A DNA stretch of 46,062 nt from an uncultured bacterium (GCA_903861715.1 CAIOVI010000016.1:1-46062), one strand, 5' to 3'; counted from the first letter of the stretch, positions 23,037 to 32,484 are shown. Notes: generated by a model from the letters alone, not told the origin. Numbers and translations: made by a program.

Positions 23037-24830
23037 CTAATCCACATCCCCCATTCTTTGCAAATCAATCAATTTTTTGTAGAGGCCATCATTGACAAGA
23101 GAAAGCTCGGCATGACTGCCGACTTCAACGACTCGACCTTTTTCCAAGACCACAATTTTGTCAGCTTTTTTGATGGTGCTGAGACGATGCGCAATGATGA
23201 TGACCGTGCGATTTTTGCAAATCTTGTCCATCGCATCTTGAATGAGCCGCTCGCTTTGCGAATCAAGGTTGCTGGTGGCTTCATCAAAAATCAAAACTTT
23301 TGGATCGGCCAAAATGGCTCTGGCGATGCCAACTCGTTGACGTTGACCACCAGAAAGTTTGATGCCACGCTCGCCCACCACGGTTTCATAGCCCTCGCTG
23401 AGTTGCTCAATGAATTCTTCTGCATTGGCCACTTTGGCAGCGGCTTTGATTTCTTCAAAACTGGCATCGGGTTTGGCATAGGCAATGTTTTCACTGACAC
23501 TGGCGTTGAAAATTTCCACATCTTGCGGCACAATCGCAAAAAATTTGCGAAAAGCATAAAGGTCATAGCTTCTCAAATCCTTGCCGTCCAGCAAAACAGC
23601 TCCTTCAGTTGGGTCATAGTGACGATAAACCATTCTGGCCAGCGTGGTTTTGCCTCCGCCAGAAGGGCCAACCAGCGCCGTGGTAGCGCCTGAAGGAATT
23701 TCCAAGTTGATGCTCCTGAGGGCATAGCGCTTGCTGTCAGTGTAAAGGAAGCTCAAATTTTCGAAGCGAATTGCGCCTTCAATTTCTTGGGGCTTCAAAC
23801 CACCGCGCGGATTTTTGATGTCATTTTCTTCTTTGGACAAATCATAAATTCTTTCCACGGCTTCGGAACTTTCCATGATGCGATCATAGAGGCGCGAAAT
23901 TCGAAAAAGTGAAATCAAAGCTTTTTCCGAAATAGTGAACACAAAGACCAACGTTCCCACGGTAATGCTCCCTTGCCAAACAAGATAGGCCCCAAAAAGC
24001 AAAATGAGCAAACGACCAGAGTCAATCACAAAATTACGTTTGAGATTTTGTCTCAAGATGCTGCCATATTCCCGCAGCACCGTGCTACTCAATTCATGGC
24101 GCAATTTCCCGAAACGAACATATTCTCTTTTTTCCTGAGTGAAAGATTTGACCGTGTTGATGTTGACCACTGATTGAATCATGAGGCCTGCCGCTTTTTC
24201 ATAAATGTCAAAACGTTTTTTGCGCAGCGGAAAAACCCTGCGATTAACACTGACCGTCAGAAAAACAAAAACAGGCACAAAGAAAACAATGACCAAACCA
24301 AAACGCCAATCCACCCAAAACAAAACCACGGCCGTGAAAAGAACTTGCAAAATTGTGGGCGCCACATCCCAAGAAAGATTGGCGAGCAATTCAATAATTT
24401 TGTCGACACCCCTTTGCACTTTGCTGACTTTGCTGCCTGTGTTTTCTTTTTCATGATAACCCAGACCCAGATAAATCAATTTTTTGTGAGCTGCTCCGGC
24501 CAAATTTGATTCGGTTTCGGCGGAAATTCTGAAAATTCTTTTGTCATTGGTATATTGCAAAAAAGAAACAGTTTCATTGGTCAAAAACATGGCAAAAATC
24601 AAGCCCACAATTTGCGGAATTTTTTCCACGCTGAAATTTGTGGCCAAATCAATGATCAGCTTGAGCAAATATGGCCCAACCAAACGAGTCAGTTCCACAA
24701 AGACCATGAAGAAAAGCACTCTTTTGATCAACGTGTGCACTGGCATCAACAACTCCCAAAGTCTGATCCAAAATCCCCGCATGTCAAAACCCCTTTCCTC
24801 AATTTTCAATTTTGCCTTTTCTTTTGTCAT
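23037..24830 (-). CDS. ABC exporter half-transporter (MsbA/MdlB-like)
   Basis: A 597-residue protein with an N-terminal six-helix membrane domain (about 30-330) and a C-terminal ATPase. Walker A is GPSGGGKTT, the signature is LSGGQRQR, Walker B is VLIFDEATSNLD and the H-loop is IIAHRLS. The architecture matches homodimeric lipid, peptide or drug exporters. The substrate cannot be read from sequence. The linker helix carries IMESSEAVERIYDL. The gene is complete and starts at an ATG (24830), about 40 nt downstream of the terminator that follows the HU gene. Confidence 0.9.
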   Translation of the reverse strand: MTKEKAKLKIEERGFDMRGFWIRLWELLMPVHTLIKRVLFFMVFVELTRLVGPYLLKLIIDLATNFSVEKIPQIVGLIFAMFLTNETVSFLQYTNDKRIFRISAETESNLAGAAHKKLIYLGLGYHEKENTGSKVSKVQRGVDKIIELLANLSWDVAPTILQVLFTAVVLFWVDWRFGLVIVFFVPVFVFLTVSVNRRVFPLRKKRFDIYEKAAGLMIQSVVNINTVKSFTQEKREYVRFGKLRHELSSTVLREYGSILRQNLKRNFVIDSGRLLILLFGAYLVWQGSITVGTLVFVFTISEKALISLFRISRLYDRIMESSEAVERIYDLSKEENDIKNPRGGLKPQEIEGAIRFENLSFLYTDSKRYALRSINLEIPSGATTALVGPSGGGKTTLARMVYRHYDPTEGAVLLDGKDLRSYDLYAFRKFFAIVPQDVEIFNASVSENIAYAKPDASFEEIKAAAKVANAEEFIEQLSEGYETVVGERGIKLSGGQRQRVGIARAILADPKVLIFDEATSNLDSQSERLIQDAMDKICKNRTVIIIAHRLSTIKKADKIVVLEKGRVVEVGSHAELSLVNDGLYKKLIDLQRMGDVD

Positions 24831-24872
24831 ATCTTTCCATTATACCGCAAAGGAAGAAATGTTTCTAGCATC

Positions 24873-24898
24873 AAAAAACCCCGCCGAGGCGGGGTTTT
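24873..24898. terminator. Rho-independent terminator after the HU gene
   Basis: AAACCCCGCC-ga-GGCGGGGTTTT, a strong GC stem with A/T tails on both sides, about 25 nt beyond the HU stop codon. Confidence 0.85.
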
Positions 24899-24923
24899 GA
24901 AAATGTCGAAATGAATTTCGAGA

Positions 24924-25205
24924 CTAGAGCACAGCTTCTTTAGCTGCTTTCGCTAGACGGAATTTAACCACAGTTTTGGCAGCAATTTTGATTTTTGCGC
25001 CAGTTGCAGGATTAACTCCCATGCGTGCTTTGCGTTTTGCCTTTACCATTTTTCCGAAACCTGGAAGCACAAACTCTCCAACTTTCTTAACTTCCTTGTA
25101 CGCAATTGCTGTCAGTTCATCAAAAACACCATTGATGTCTTTTTTTGAAAGACCAGTTTTTTCAGCCAGTGTGGTCACCAGCTGAGCTTTTGTCAATTTT
25201 GCCAT
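24924..25205 (-). CDS. hup: HU family DNA-binding protein
   Basis: A 93-residue nucleoid protein that bends DNA as a dimer. It starts MAKLTKAQLVTTLAEKTGLS and carries the HU core GEFVLPGFGKMVKAKRKAR, followed by GVNPATGAKIKI with the DNA-intercalating Pro in NP. Length and motifs are canonical. It is monocistronic, with a strong terminator downstream and a putative promoter about 190 nt upstream. The long leader contains pyrimidine-rich and 'ggatatt' low-complexity repeats (25215-25330). Confidence 0.95.
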   Translation of the reverse strand: MAKLTKAQLVTTLAEKTGLSKKDINGVFDELTAIAYKEVKKVGEFVLPGFGKMVKAKRKARMGVNPATGAKIKIAAKTVVKFRLAKAAKEAVL

Positions 25206-25394
25206 AGCTTTTTTTCATTCTCAATCCGTCTCCGTCTCTGTCTCAACCTCCGCCCTCCGTTTCCGTTTCTGCCAACTAGCAGCTACCGGATATTAGATAT
25301 TGGATAGTAGATCTTAGATATCGGACAACTAAATCAAAAACAAATTATTTATTAATTAATTTATTATTTTGCACGATGGCTCATGCATGAAATC

Positions 25395-25423
25395 ATTATA
25401 CACCATTATCCAATAGTCTGCCA
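25395..25423 (-). promoter_or_regulatory. putative promoter of the HU gene
   Basis: Minus strand TATAAT (25395-25400) with a weak -35 TGGCAG (25418-25423) and a 17-nt spacer. The start would be near 25388, which gives a leader of about 180 nt. Confidence 0.45.
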
Positions 25424-25474
25424 ATAGTCCCTTCCTTTTTCTGTCAATGGTCATGCGCCTTTTGCAAACCCTGA

Positions 25475-26371
25475 TTATTTGCTGAGTGGATTTTTTGTAT
25501 TATCCGCAAGGGCCAGACGCTCGAAACAAACTTTGCCAACTGAATGTCTCCACTCTTTTAAACTTTCATAAACATCCTTGTCATCAAGGTTTGCGCGTTG
25601 AAAAGTGCTGCAAAGCTTATATGAATTTTCACCCGTCACTTCATATTCAACTTTATTGGTGCTTTGCAAATATGGAGAAAAGCCAGTTTTTTCCAAATCA
25701 GAAAGCGCTTGCGGAAGCTTGCCAGCTTGAGTGAAAAAATTTCGAACTGAATTATCCACGCTTTGCACATCGCTGATGGTTTGATTGTCAATTCTTTTCA
25801 AGCGCGCCACGGTTGGAGAATCAATAATGAAAAAAGCGCCCAGAAAAACAATCAGCAGGAAAACAAGCAATGCTTCGGCAGCAGCTTTGTTTATTTTTGA
25901 AGCTTTTTCCTCAATTTGAGTCTTGCGCATATCCCAAAAATAGTAAGCAAAAATTCCACCCGCAATTATCAAGACAGTCAAAACTTTCAACAAAAACTGA
26001 ACAGTGGTTTCGCCACTCAAAAAGTTGAAAATCAAAGTGATGAGATCGCCAATAACCGTGGCTGCCGCAAAAAACAAAACAATATAGGTGAGCCATTTCC
26101 GCACCCCAGCTTCCAATAAGGTGATTCCCCCAACAATCCTTTTGTTGATGACTTTGGCAATCACAAGGAAAATTGGTCCCGCAATGAAAATCGCTGCAAT
26201 CCCAAACCGCACCCCACCTTGATCAAAAGTGTTGGCAATTTCATCGGGCAAAAATTTGCCAATCGCTTGAAACAAAATTGAACCACTGCCAAAGGCCAAG
26301 AAGCCCAGCGCCAGAAACATCAACAAAAACAGAAAAAAATCCTGCGCATTGCTGTTTTTTTGATTTTCCAT
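25475..26371 (-). CDS. DUF5671-type integral membrane protein
   Basis: A 298-residue protein. The N-terminal ~200 residues hold five or six hydrophobic helices. One region (GGVRFGIAAIFIAGPIFLVIAKVINKR) resembles the DUF5671 membrane domain common in CPR genomes. The C-terminal ~100 residues are soluble and resemble a small pilin-like or DUF4190-associated segment (VDNSVRNFFTQAGKLPQALSDLEKTG ... YEVTGENSYKLCSTF). Function is unknown. The start is an ATG at 26371, only 15 nt after the end of the restriction-modification specificity gene. Confidence 0.65.
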   Translation of the reverse strand: MENQKNSNAQDFFLFLLMFLALGFLAFGSGSILFQAIGKFLPDEIANTFDQGGVRFGIAAIFIAGPIFLVIAKVINKRIVGGITLLEAGVRKWLTYIVLFFAAATVIGDLITLIFNFLSGETTVQFLLKVLTVLIIAGGIFAYYFWDMRKTQIEEKASKINKAAAEALLVFLLIVFLGAFFIIDSPTVARLKRIDNQTISDVQSVDNSVRNFFTQAGKLPQALSDLEKTGFSPYLQSTNKVEYEVTGENSYKLCSTFQRANLDDKDVYESLKEWRHSVGKVCFERLALADNTKNPLSK

Positions 26372-26385
26372 AATATTAGAAGAAA

Positions 26386-27369
26386 TTAGATATTAGCACT
26401 ATATTCTAGCGACTTAATATAGTTTTCCATGAACACAAAGTCTGGTTTTTTATCTTTAGCTGGTAATTTAATTGTTCGTTTTTTCATTCTATCTTGGCTA
26501 CATTTGCGACCGTAATTATAACGATATTGTTCTTTATTTAAAATTGTAACTAAAAACATCGCCACATATTTGCTCATCGAAAATTTTGGAATTAATTTTT
26601 CAACATGATCACTAGCTGAAAAATTATATGGCTGATAAGAACAATATCCCAAAACAGCACTGTCAATTGTTAAAATTAGCCCTTTCTCGGTAAAATAATC
26701 ATAAAAACCTTCTATCCCATTATTAGTTGCCTGCGTTGTTACGAATGGATGCCTCCCGCTTCCATATTCTGCAAGATCTAATAAGGAAGTCGTTTTACTA
26801 CCTTTAATCTCAAAAAGGTCAACTAAATTAAAAAAATCCCAATTTTTATTTCCCAAATCTATTTTTTCTTCATTGAGTGGCTCTTTTTTTATTGTATTTG
26901 TTTTAGTATAAAGAATGCCAACATAATTTTCCATAAAATTCCAATCTGGCTGCCCATTAGATTCTGGCAATCTTAAAATTGTATCTTCTAATCTTTTTTT
27001 ACTCGTTATTCTCCCATAACAATATCTGTACTTCTCTTTTTTTAAAACAGAAGTGAGAAATAATCCGATATTCCTTGTTAGGTTAAATTTTGGTTTTAAT
27101 ACCTTAACATTATCATTAGCTGAAAACGGCAACTCCTGATAGCCCACAAAACTATACGTTATCCTATCTATAGTTATAACATTCCCATTTTCAGTAAAAA
27201 AATTATAACAACCATCTGCTCCATTATTTGTTGATTGCCCAGTTATAAAAGGATACACACCAAAGCCATACTCTTCCAAGTCTAACTTGGCAGAAACTAT
27301 TGGACTTTCTACATTAAAATAGTCACCTAATCTAAAACTTTTCCAATTTGTTAAATTAATTTTCATCAT
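26386..27369 (-). CDS. type IIB restriction-modification specificity subunit (BcgIB-like)
   Basis: A 327-residue protein made of two tandem target-recognition domains. Each starts with a W-DFF/FRLGDYF-type strand and a 'YPFITGQSTNNGADG / HPFVTTQATNNGIEG' motif, then NFTE-NG-ITID, FSANDNV/FSASDHV and a KEKYRYCYGR / KEQYRYNYGR helix. The repeat means it should read a bipartite DNA site. Length matches BcgIB-type S subunits (about 340 aa). It begins 3 nt after the stop of the methylase-nuclease gene, so the two form one operon. Confidence 0.82.
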   Translation of the reverse strand: MMKINLTNWKSFRLGDYFNVESPIVSAKLDLEEYGFGVYPFITGQSTNNGADGCYNFFTENGNVITIDRITYSFVGYQELPFSANDNVKVLKPKFNLTRNIGLFLTSVLKKEKYRYCYGRITSKKRLEDTILRLPESNGQPDWNFMENYVGILYTKTNTIKKEPLNEEKIDLGNKNWDFFNLVDLFEIKGSKTTSLLDLAEYGSGRHPFVTTQATNNGIEGFYDYFTEKGLILTIDSAVLGYCSYQPYNFSASDHVEKLIPKFSMSKYVAMFLVTILNKEQYRYNYGRKCSQDRMKKRTIKLPAKDKKPDFVFMENYIKSLEYSANI

Positions 27370-27372
27370 TTT

Positions 27373-29181
27373 TTAACATTTATCATTTGATACTAGAAAT
27401 GCTACAAAATCTTTTACACTTTTTTCAAAATCTTTTTCAGAAAGGGTTTGATAATCAGTTTCCATATAAGCCTCAGCACACCATTCATCATTAGCATCAA
27501 CAACCACATTAACACTCAAGCCAGGAATATTTTCCTTATTCAAATATGCTGTAATCCAACTCTCTTTTATTTTTTCCCAATTTCCATAAACATCAATGCG
27601 TCCTTTATTTTTTCTTTTTTCAAAACCATCTTTTTTAAAATACCCAAAAAAAGTTTTCTTATTTTTTGGATGAGGTCGTTTAGCCGTAAAGACCATAATA
27701 CAAGAAACCACGCCCACTTTTGAATTAAAAAACAATTCATCTGGCATCGATAGCACAGCTTCCAATGTATGATTCTCAAGAATTTTATTCTTCAATTCAA
27801 AAATTTTTCCAGTTTGAGCCAAGGCTGTTTGCATCGGCACAATTGCCACAGTTTTACCACCTTGCTCAACACACTCAAGATTATTTAAGATAAAATATAA
27901 TTCTTCAATGTCTTTTTTCTTATCCGATTTATAGGGAGGATTAAGCAGTCCCACAGTTGGGTTACATTGCTTAACTTTTTCCATAACTTCGCTATCAAAA
28001 CAACTACCATTTAAAATATTTGTTTTTCCATCTTGATGAATAAACATATTCGAACAAGCCAATGCAAAAATATGCGACTTGTTTTCAACTCCAATCAATT
28101 TTTTTGCTTTAATTTCTTTGATTTTTTCAGAATCACCCTTCGCATCATCAATCATTAACTTCATGGCACTCACTAAAAAACCACCCGTGCCAGTACAACT
28201 GTCATAAACCACACTATCCTTATTGACCTCGGCTAACTGAGACATAAATTCCGTGATATGTGGCGGAGTCAGCACAATACCAAGACCCTTGTCACTATTT
28301 GCATAGCGCAGAAATTCAATATAGAGTTGCCCAAGCACATCAAAATATTCATGCGTTCTGATAAAATCATTTATATTCTCATCAATACCGGTGATCAGCT
28401 CTTTAATATTTTTAATATCGCTAATCAGACCATCAATAATAGTTATCTGCTGATAAACAACTTTTAAATCTTCAATCTTAGCATTTTGTAATTTTGCTTT
28501 TTCGAATTGATTAAGTGTTGTATCAATTAAAAATCTGGCCAACTGTTTAGCATCCGTATAGTCTTTATAGGCCTTTTTAAATGCGCTATCATCAAGTGCA
28601 ATCAAAATGGCGCTAATGAGGAGAGCTCGCAAATCTTCTTTAATTTGCAAAGTATGCATATTGTCATTTAACTCTTTCGAAAATGTCAGGAGCTTGTCAT
28701 AATCTTGTCTGAATTTTTCTGGACTTTTTAAATATTCTTGTAAATAATCAGCTGGCGACAAAAGTTTGTTTGAAAATTTCACAACTGCTCTTTTTTCTCC
28801 TTTTAATTGCAAGAAATGTGAAACTTTCAACTCTCTCTCATTTTCACCACTAACTGCAATTGACAAAACATCGTAATCTTTTGATAAATATGAAGAATAA
28901 AGCAAAACGCCATCAACTGAATAATTTTTATATTGCAAGCGGTCATTACTTTCATGCCTACTGGCATCTGCCTTGCATTCAATTACTATTAATAAATCTG
29001 GGTTGTTTTTATATTGAATAACAAATTCAGGAAAACCCTGGCCAATTCCACCTTTTGATGCACCAATAAGCAATTTCTTTATTTTTGGCACATCTGAAGA
29101 CTGCTCCTCAATTAAAATGTCATCCAAATATTGTTTGAAATGATTGCGAACTATATTTTCAGTTTTTCTTTCATTGGCCAT
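27373..29181 (-). CDS. type IIB restriction-modification enzyme, nuclease-methyltransferase subunit (BcgIA-like)
   Basis: A 602-residue protein with an N-terminal PD-(D/E)xK nuclease (GQGFPEFVIQ ... LLIVIECKAD: P51, E52, E68, K70) and a gamma-class N6-adenine methyltransferase. SAM motif I is DSCTGTGGF at about 325 and the catalytic motif is LLNPPYKSD at about 415. A single polypeptide for cutting and methylating, with a separate S subunit and no HsdR, is the arrangement of BcgI-type enzymes. These cut on both sides of their site. The gene is clearly AT-richer than its neighbours, consistent with horizontal transfer. The start is an ATG at 29181. Confidence 0.85.
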   Translation of the reverse strand: MANERKTENIVRNHFKQYLDDILIEEQSSDVPKIKKLLIGASKGGIGQGFPEFVIQYKNNPDLLIVIECKADASRHESNDRLQYKNYSVDGVLLYSSYLSKDYDVLSIAVSGENERELKVSHFLQLKGEKRAVVKFSNKLLSPADYLQEYLKSPEKFRQDYDKLLTFSKELNDNMHTLQIKEDLRALLISAILIALDDSAFKKAYKDYTDAKQLARFLIDTTLNQFEKAKLQNAKIEDLKVVYQQITIIDGLISDIKNIKELITGIDENINDFIRTHEYFDVLGQLYIEFLRYANSDKGLGIVLTPPHITEFMSQLAEVNKDSVVYDSCTGTGGFLVSAMKLMIDDAKGDSEKIKEIKAKKLIGVENKSHIFALACSNMFIHQDGKTNILNGSCFDSEVMEKVKQCNPTVGLLNPPYKSDKKKDIEELYFILNNLECVEQGGKTVAIVPMQTALAQTGKIFELKNKILENHTLEAVLSMPDELFFNSKVGVVSCIMVFTAKRPHPKNKKTFFGYFKKDGFEKRKNKGRIDVYGNWEKIKESWITAYLNKENIPGLSVNVVVDANDEWCAEAYMETDYQTLSEKDFEKSVKDFVAFLVSNDKC

Positions 29182-29264
29182 AACTATTTTCTTAAAATAT
29201 TTTTTGACTTTCTTAACAGTGTTATTATAACATCATCAAAAAAACTACACCACCTGTGGATAAC

Positions 29265-31583
29265 TTATTGGTTATTGATGCGTCCTCCTTGTCCAATCTG
29301 ATCAAGTCGCACGGAAAGCAATTTGGAAATTCCATCTTCACCCATGGTCACGCCATAAAGCAAGGCGGCTTGACGCATGGTTTCGCGGTTGTGCGTGATG
29401 GAAATAAATTGGGTGCTGCCAGAAAGTTCTTGCAAAATTTTGCTAAAACGCCTCGAATTAGCTTCGTCCAAGGCAGCCTCGACTTCATCCAAAATAGCAA
29501 ATGGCGGTGGGTTGTGAGCGATGATCGCAAACAAAAGCGCCAAGGAAGTGAGCGAGCGTTCGCCGCCAGAAAGCATCGAGAGATTTGCAATTTTTTTGCC
29601 AGGCGGACACGCCAAAATTTCCACCCCGACTTCACTCTTTTTTTCTTCAGCGCTTTCCTGCTCAGAATCATCATTTTCAGTTTGATTTTTTTCATCCACC
29701 ATCGCCCCACCTCGCACTGGAACCTTAATTTTGTTGAGACTCGCTTTACCACCAGCAAAAATAATTTGAAAATATTTGGAAAATTCTTTGTTGATTTGCT
29801 CAAAGGCCTTGGCAAATTCTTCGTTGATGCGGTGCTCCATTTCTTTGATAACTTCTTCCAAAGAAACCAACGCATCAGCCAAATCCTTGAGCTCTTGGGT
29901 CAGAAAATCAAAGCGCGCATTGGTTTCGCTATATTCCTCCACAATCATTGGGTCAATGCCACCAATTTGTTCCAGTTGAACTTTGAGCCTGGCAATATCC
30001 CTTTCGATTTTATCCCTGTCCCAATTATCCTGATTCTGATTCTCAATATTTTTTAGTAATTCGGCTGGTTCAATGCGGAGTGCACTGCGAATTTCGGCGG
30101 TCAAATCTTCTTCGCGAACTTCCACGCGAGCCAATTTGATTTTCGAATCATTAAATTGATCCTTGAGCACATTGAGTTGTTCTTGTTTGACTCGTGACTC
30201 CCTTTCGACTTGAAAAAATCTTTCCCGAAGTTGCCTGACTTTTTGATCCTGCTTTTCAATTTCTTTTTCAACTTCGGCATATTCAAGTTTCAGTTTCTGC
30301 TGATTTTCTTGAGCCACTTTGCCCTTGGCAGTCAGCTCGGCAATTCGATCATTAATCTGAGCCACTTCTTTGGAATTGTCTTTGGCAATGGCCACTTCGC
30401 CTTTGCCAGCGTCTTCATGCAAGTCAAAAAGTTGTTGCTGAATTGCCCGAGCCCATTCTTTGATGTCTTGCAGGTCATCCAAATTTTCTGCCCCCTCCAC
30501 CGCCAAAATCAAACGCTCTTGCGCCTCACGAATATGTTTGACCTTTGTTTGGACATATTTCAAATCCACCGGAATAATTTCCAGCACTTTTTGATTGGCC
30601 AATTTTTCTTTTTCCACCACAATCCGTCCTTCGGCAATGATAATTTCTCGATCAAGTTCATTGAGCTTTTGTCTGATTTCAAATTTCTTTTTTTCCAAAA
30701 CTTGATCGCCACCAGAATTTTCGACTTGCGCTGATTCCTGATTGAGCTCATCCGACATCTTGTCCACCTCTCGCTGCATGTTCATCATCGCTGCGCCCAA
30801 GGTGTCCTTTTCGGCTGAAAACTTGGCCCGCTCCGCTTGAAAAGCTTGCCAAAGATGGGAGAAATAGCTGGTTTGTTTTTCCCTGAGCTCGCCCGCCACG
30901 ACTTTTCCCTGCTGAGCTTTTTCAGCTTGCCTTTTGAGCATTTTCAAGTGTGGTTCAATTTCCCGAATCAGTCCCGCTGTGCGCTCCATGTTTTCCCTGG
31001 TCGATTCCAGTTTCTTCAGCGCTCTTTCTTTCTTGATTTGGTATTGTTTGACTCCCGCCGCGTCTTCCAGCACGCCACGCCTTTCAATCGGATTAGCATT
31101 AAGCAACGCATCTGACATGCCTTGATTGATAACCGAATAGCTTTCTTTGCCAACTCCCGCCCGCGCCAACAAATCAGTCACATCCAAAAGCCTTGCTTTG
31201 CTGCCATTGATCAGATATTCTGACTCGCCGGAGCGAAAAAGTTTGCGAGTCAAAACCACTTCCGAAAATTCCAATGGGATTCGCTTGTCAGAGTTATCAA
31301 AAAAAAGTGACACATGTGCGCTGGAAAGTCTGGCCTTGCTGCCGCTGCCGGCAAAAATGACGTCTTCAGATTTTTTGCCCCTCAAATTTTTCATCGACTG
31401 CTCACCCATTGCCCATTTGATCGCATCGGAAACGTTCGATTTGCCAGAGCCGTTTGGTCCCACGATTGCGGTAATTCCTTTACCCGCTGCATCATCACGA
31501 AAATTCGCCGCCGGCAAAAATTCCAGCGTCGTCTTATTGGCAAACGATTTAAACCCAGTTATTTCAACTTTTTTTAAATACAA
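29265..31583 (-). CDS. smc: short SMC-type chromosome segregation ATPase
   Basis: A 772-residue SMC-like ATPase. The N-terminal head starts MYLKKVEITGFKSF and has Walker A GPNGSGKS (42-49). The C-terminal head has the signature LSGGERSL and Walker B FAILDEVEAALDEAN. Between them lie long coiled-coil stretches (about 170-560). Canonical SMC has about 1180 residues with a central globular hinge. I see no hinge-like segment here and no Rad50-type CxxC zinc hook, so the arms are short and dimerisation must differ. The start is a TTG at 31583, fixed by the conserved N-terminus. The R7 repeat begins 8 nt upstream. Confidence 0.85.
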   Translation of the reverse strand: MYLKKVEITGFKSFANKTTLEFLPAANFRDDAAGKGITAIVGPNGSGKSNVSDAIKWAMGEQSMKNLRGKKSEDVIFAGSGSKARLSSAHVSLFFDNSDKRIPLEFSEVVLTRKLFRSGESEYLINGSKARLLDVTDLLARAGVGKESYSVINQGMSDALLNANPIERRGVLEDAAGVKQYQIKKERALKKLESTRENMERTAGLIREIEPHLKMLKRQAEKAQQGKVVAGELREKQTSYFSHLWQAFQAERAKFSAEKDTLGAAMMNMQREVDKMSDELNQESAQVENSGGDQVLEKKKFEIRQKLNELDREIIIAEGRIVVEKEKLANQKVLEIIPVDLKYVQTKVKHIREAQERLILAVEGAENLDDLQDIKEWARAIQQQLFDLHEDAGKGEVAIAKDNSKEVAQINDRIAELTAKGKVAQENQQKLKLEYAEVEKEIEKQDQKVRQLRERFFQVERESRVKQEQLNVLKDQFNDSKIKLARVEVREEDLTAEIRSALRIEPAELLKNIENQNQDNWDRDKIERDIARLKVQLEQIGGIDPMIVEEYSETNARFDFLTQELKDLADALVSLEEVIKEMEHRINEEFAKAFEQINKEFSKYFQIIFAGGKASLNKIKVPVRGGAMVDEKNQTENDDSEQESAEEKKSEVGVEILACPPGKKIANLSMLSGGERSLTSLALLFAIIAHNPPPFAILDEVEAALDEANSRRFSKILQELSGSTQFISITHNRETMRQAALLYGVTMGEDGISKLLSVRLDQIGQGGRINNQ

Positions 31584-31590
31584 AACTTAG

Positions 31591-31635
31591 CGACTCGAAT
31601 GACTCGAATATGCACTCGAATGACTCGAATAAATT
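31591..31635. repeat. R7 repeat (ACTCGAATG units) at the smc start
   Basis: ACTCGAATGACTCGAAT appears twice, separated by atgc, then AATTA. It is near-identical to 17800-17842 upstream of porG and in the same position relative to the start codon. Confidence 0.75.
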
Positions 31636-31673
31636 ACAGAAAAAAATAAAATTATAAAGTAAAAATTATATTG

Positions 31674-31778
31674 TCACTGCGAACTTGCCTGCCCGCCTTT
31701 GGAGGGTTTCAGAATCTGCTTTCTCCATTTCACAAAACTGCCTATAACAGAGATCCTGAAATAAATTCAGGATGACAG
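31674..31778. repeat. R3 repeat copy 2
   Basis: Shares GTTTCAGAATCT and the terminal palindrome ATCCTGAA-ataaa-TTCAGGAT-GACA with 20576-20687. The 5' interior differs: here it carries CCTGCCCGCCTTTGGAGGG instead of ATGGCGATGCCGCATGG, so modules have been exchanged. Confidence 0.7.
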
Positions 31779-31944
31779 GAATTTTTATGGACTTTCAACT
31801 TTATAAACTTTTTAACTTTTCTATTATACTACGCTTTTGGAATTTTGGGAAAACCAGAGATAAATTGTTATATTGTGACATTGATATATTGTTAAAAATT
31901 TCCAGAAGCTTAACCCTTGGAGAATACTAAACCTTTTATTTCCG

Positions 31945-32041
31945 TCATCGCGAGAATTTTTGTACTCGAAAATTCGTGGCGATCCAGAACATTGCACGGC
32001 CCTGGATTGCTTCTCCGCCCAGGGCGGATTGCAAAGACAAG
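31945..32041. repeat. R4 repeat, full copy with nested short palindrome
   Basis: Reads CGTCATCGCGAGAATTTTTG ... GGCGATCCAGAAC ... CTGGATTGC-TTC-TCCGCCCAGGGCGGA-TTGCAAAGACA. In reverse orientation it matches 38415-38539. The 15-mer TCCGCCCAGGGCGGA at 32014-32028 replaces the GGATGATTACATCC module of the other copies. With R7, R3 and 'tattgt' runs it fills the ~500-nt gap 31584-32089. Confidence 0.7.
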
Positions 32042-32089
32042 GCGCTAATTCTATTCTTGGCTTATTTTAGCCTTTTTATCGCAAAATAG

Positions 32090-32118
32090 TTGACAAAGTC
32101 TACAAATGGGAGTATAAT
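32090..32118 (+). promoter_or_regulatory. consensus sigma70 promoter
   Basis: Perfect TTGACA (32090-32095), a 17-nt spacer and perfect TATAAT (32113-32118). Drives the single small gene at 32179. Confidence 0.9.
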
Positions 32119-32178
32119 TAAAAACCATTATAGTTCCTAAGATAGCATTCCAAATAACTCAAACACAAGGTACATATC

Positions 32179-32484
32179 ATGCTAAATTCATCTATTTTTC
32201 CATCGGACGTAAAGAAAAAGTTAACCAGAACGCCGTGGCTGCGGCAAGATGACGAAAAAGAAATTGTTGCTAACAATTTAGTAACACTTGCAAATTATGT
32301 ATTAAGCAATCAATGGGGTCCATTTACCTGGCAGGACTACGTCTCATCTTTTTCGCATCGTTCGATAAATCATCATGATGAAATTCTTGAAGAGTTTACA
32401 AAAACTGGCTATCTAGACAGGGATAGCCGAGATAATTATATCTTCACTGAGAAATTCATTGAACTCTGCGAACAATACTGCTGA
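32179..32484 (+). CDS. small winged-helix-like protein, unknown
   Basis: A 101-residue soluble protein with a tidy expression unit: consensus promoter, Shine-Dalgarno AAGG 8 nt before the ATG, and a terminator after the stop. The C-terminal 50 residues (EILEEFTKTGYLDRDSRDNYIFTEKFIELC) have the helix-turn-wing pattern of small winged-helix domains, including the 'L-TGYL ... YxFT' wing. A DNA-binding regulator is therefore plausible but unproven. It is one of the few plus-strand genes in this part of the window and is transcribed against its neighbours. Confidence 0.6.
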   Translation: MLNSSIFPSDVKKKLTRTPWLRQDDEKEIVANNLVTLANYVLSNQWGPFTWQDYVSSFSHRSINHHDEILEEFTKTGYLDRDSRDNYIFTEKFIELCEQYC

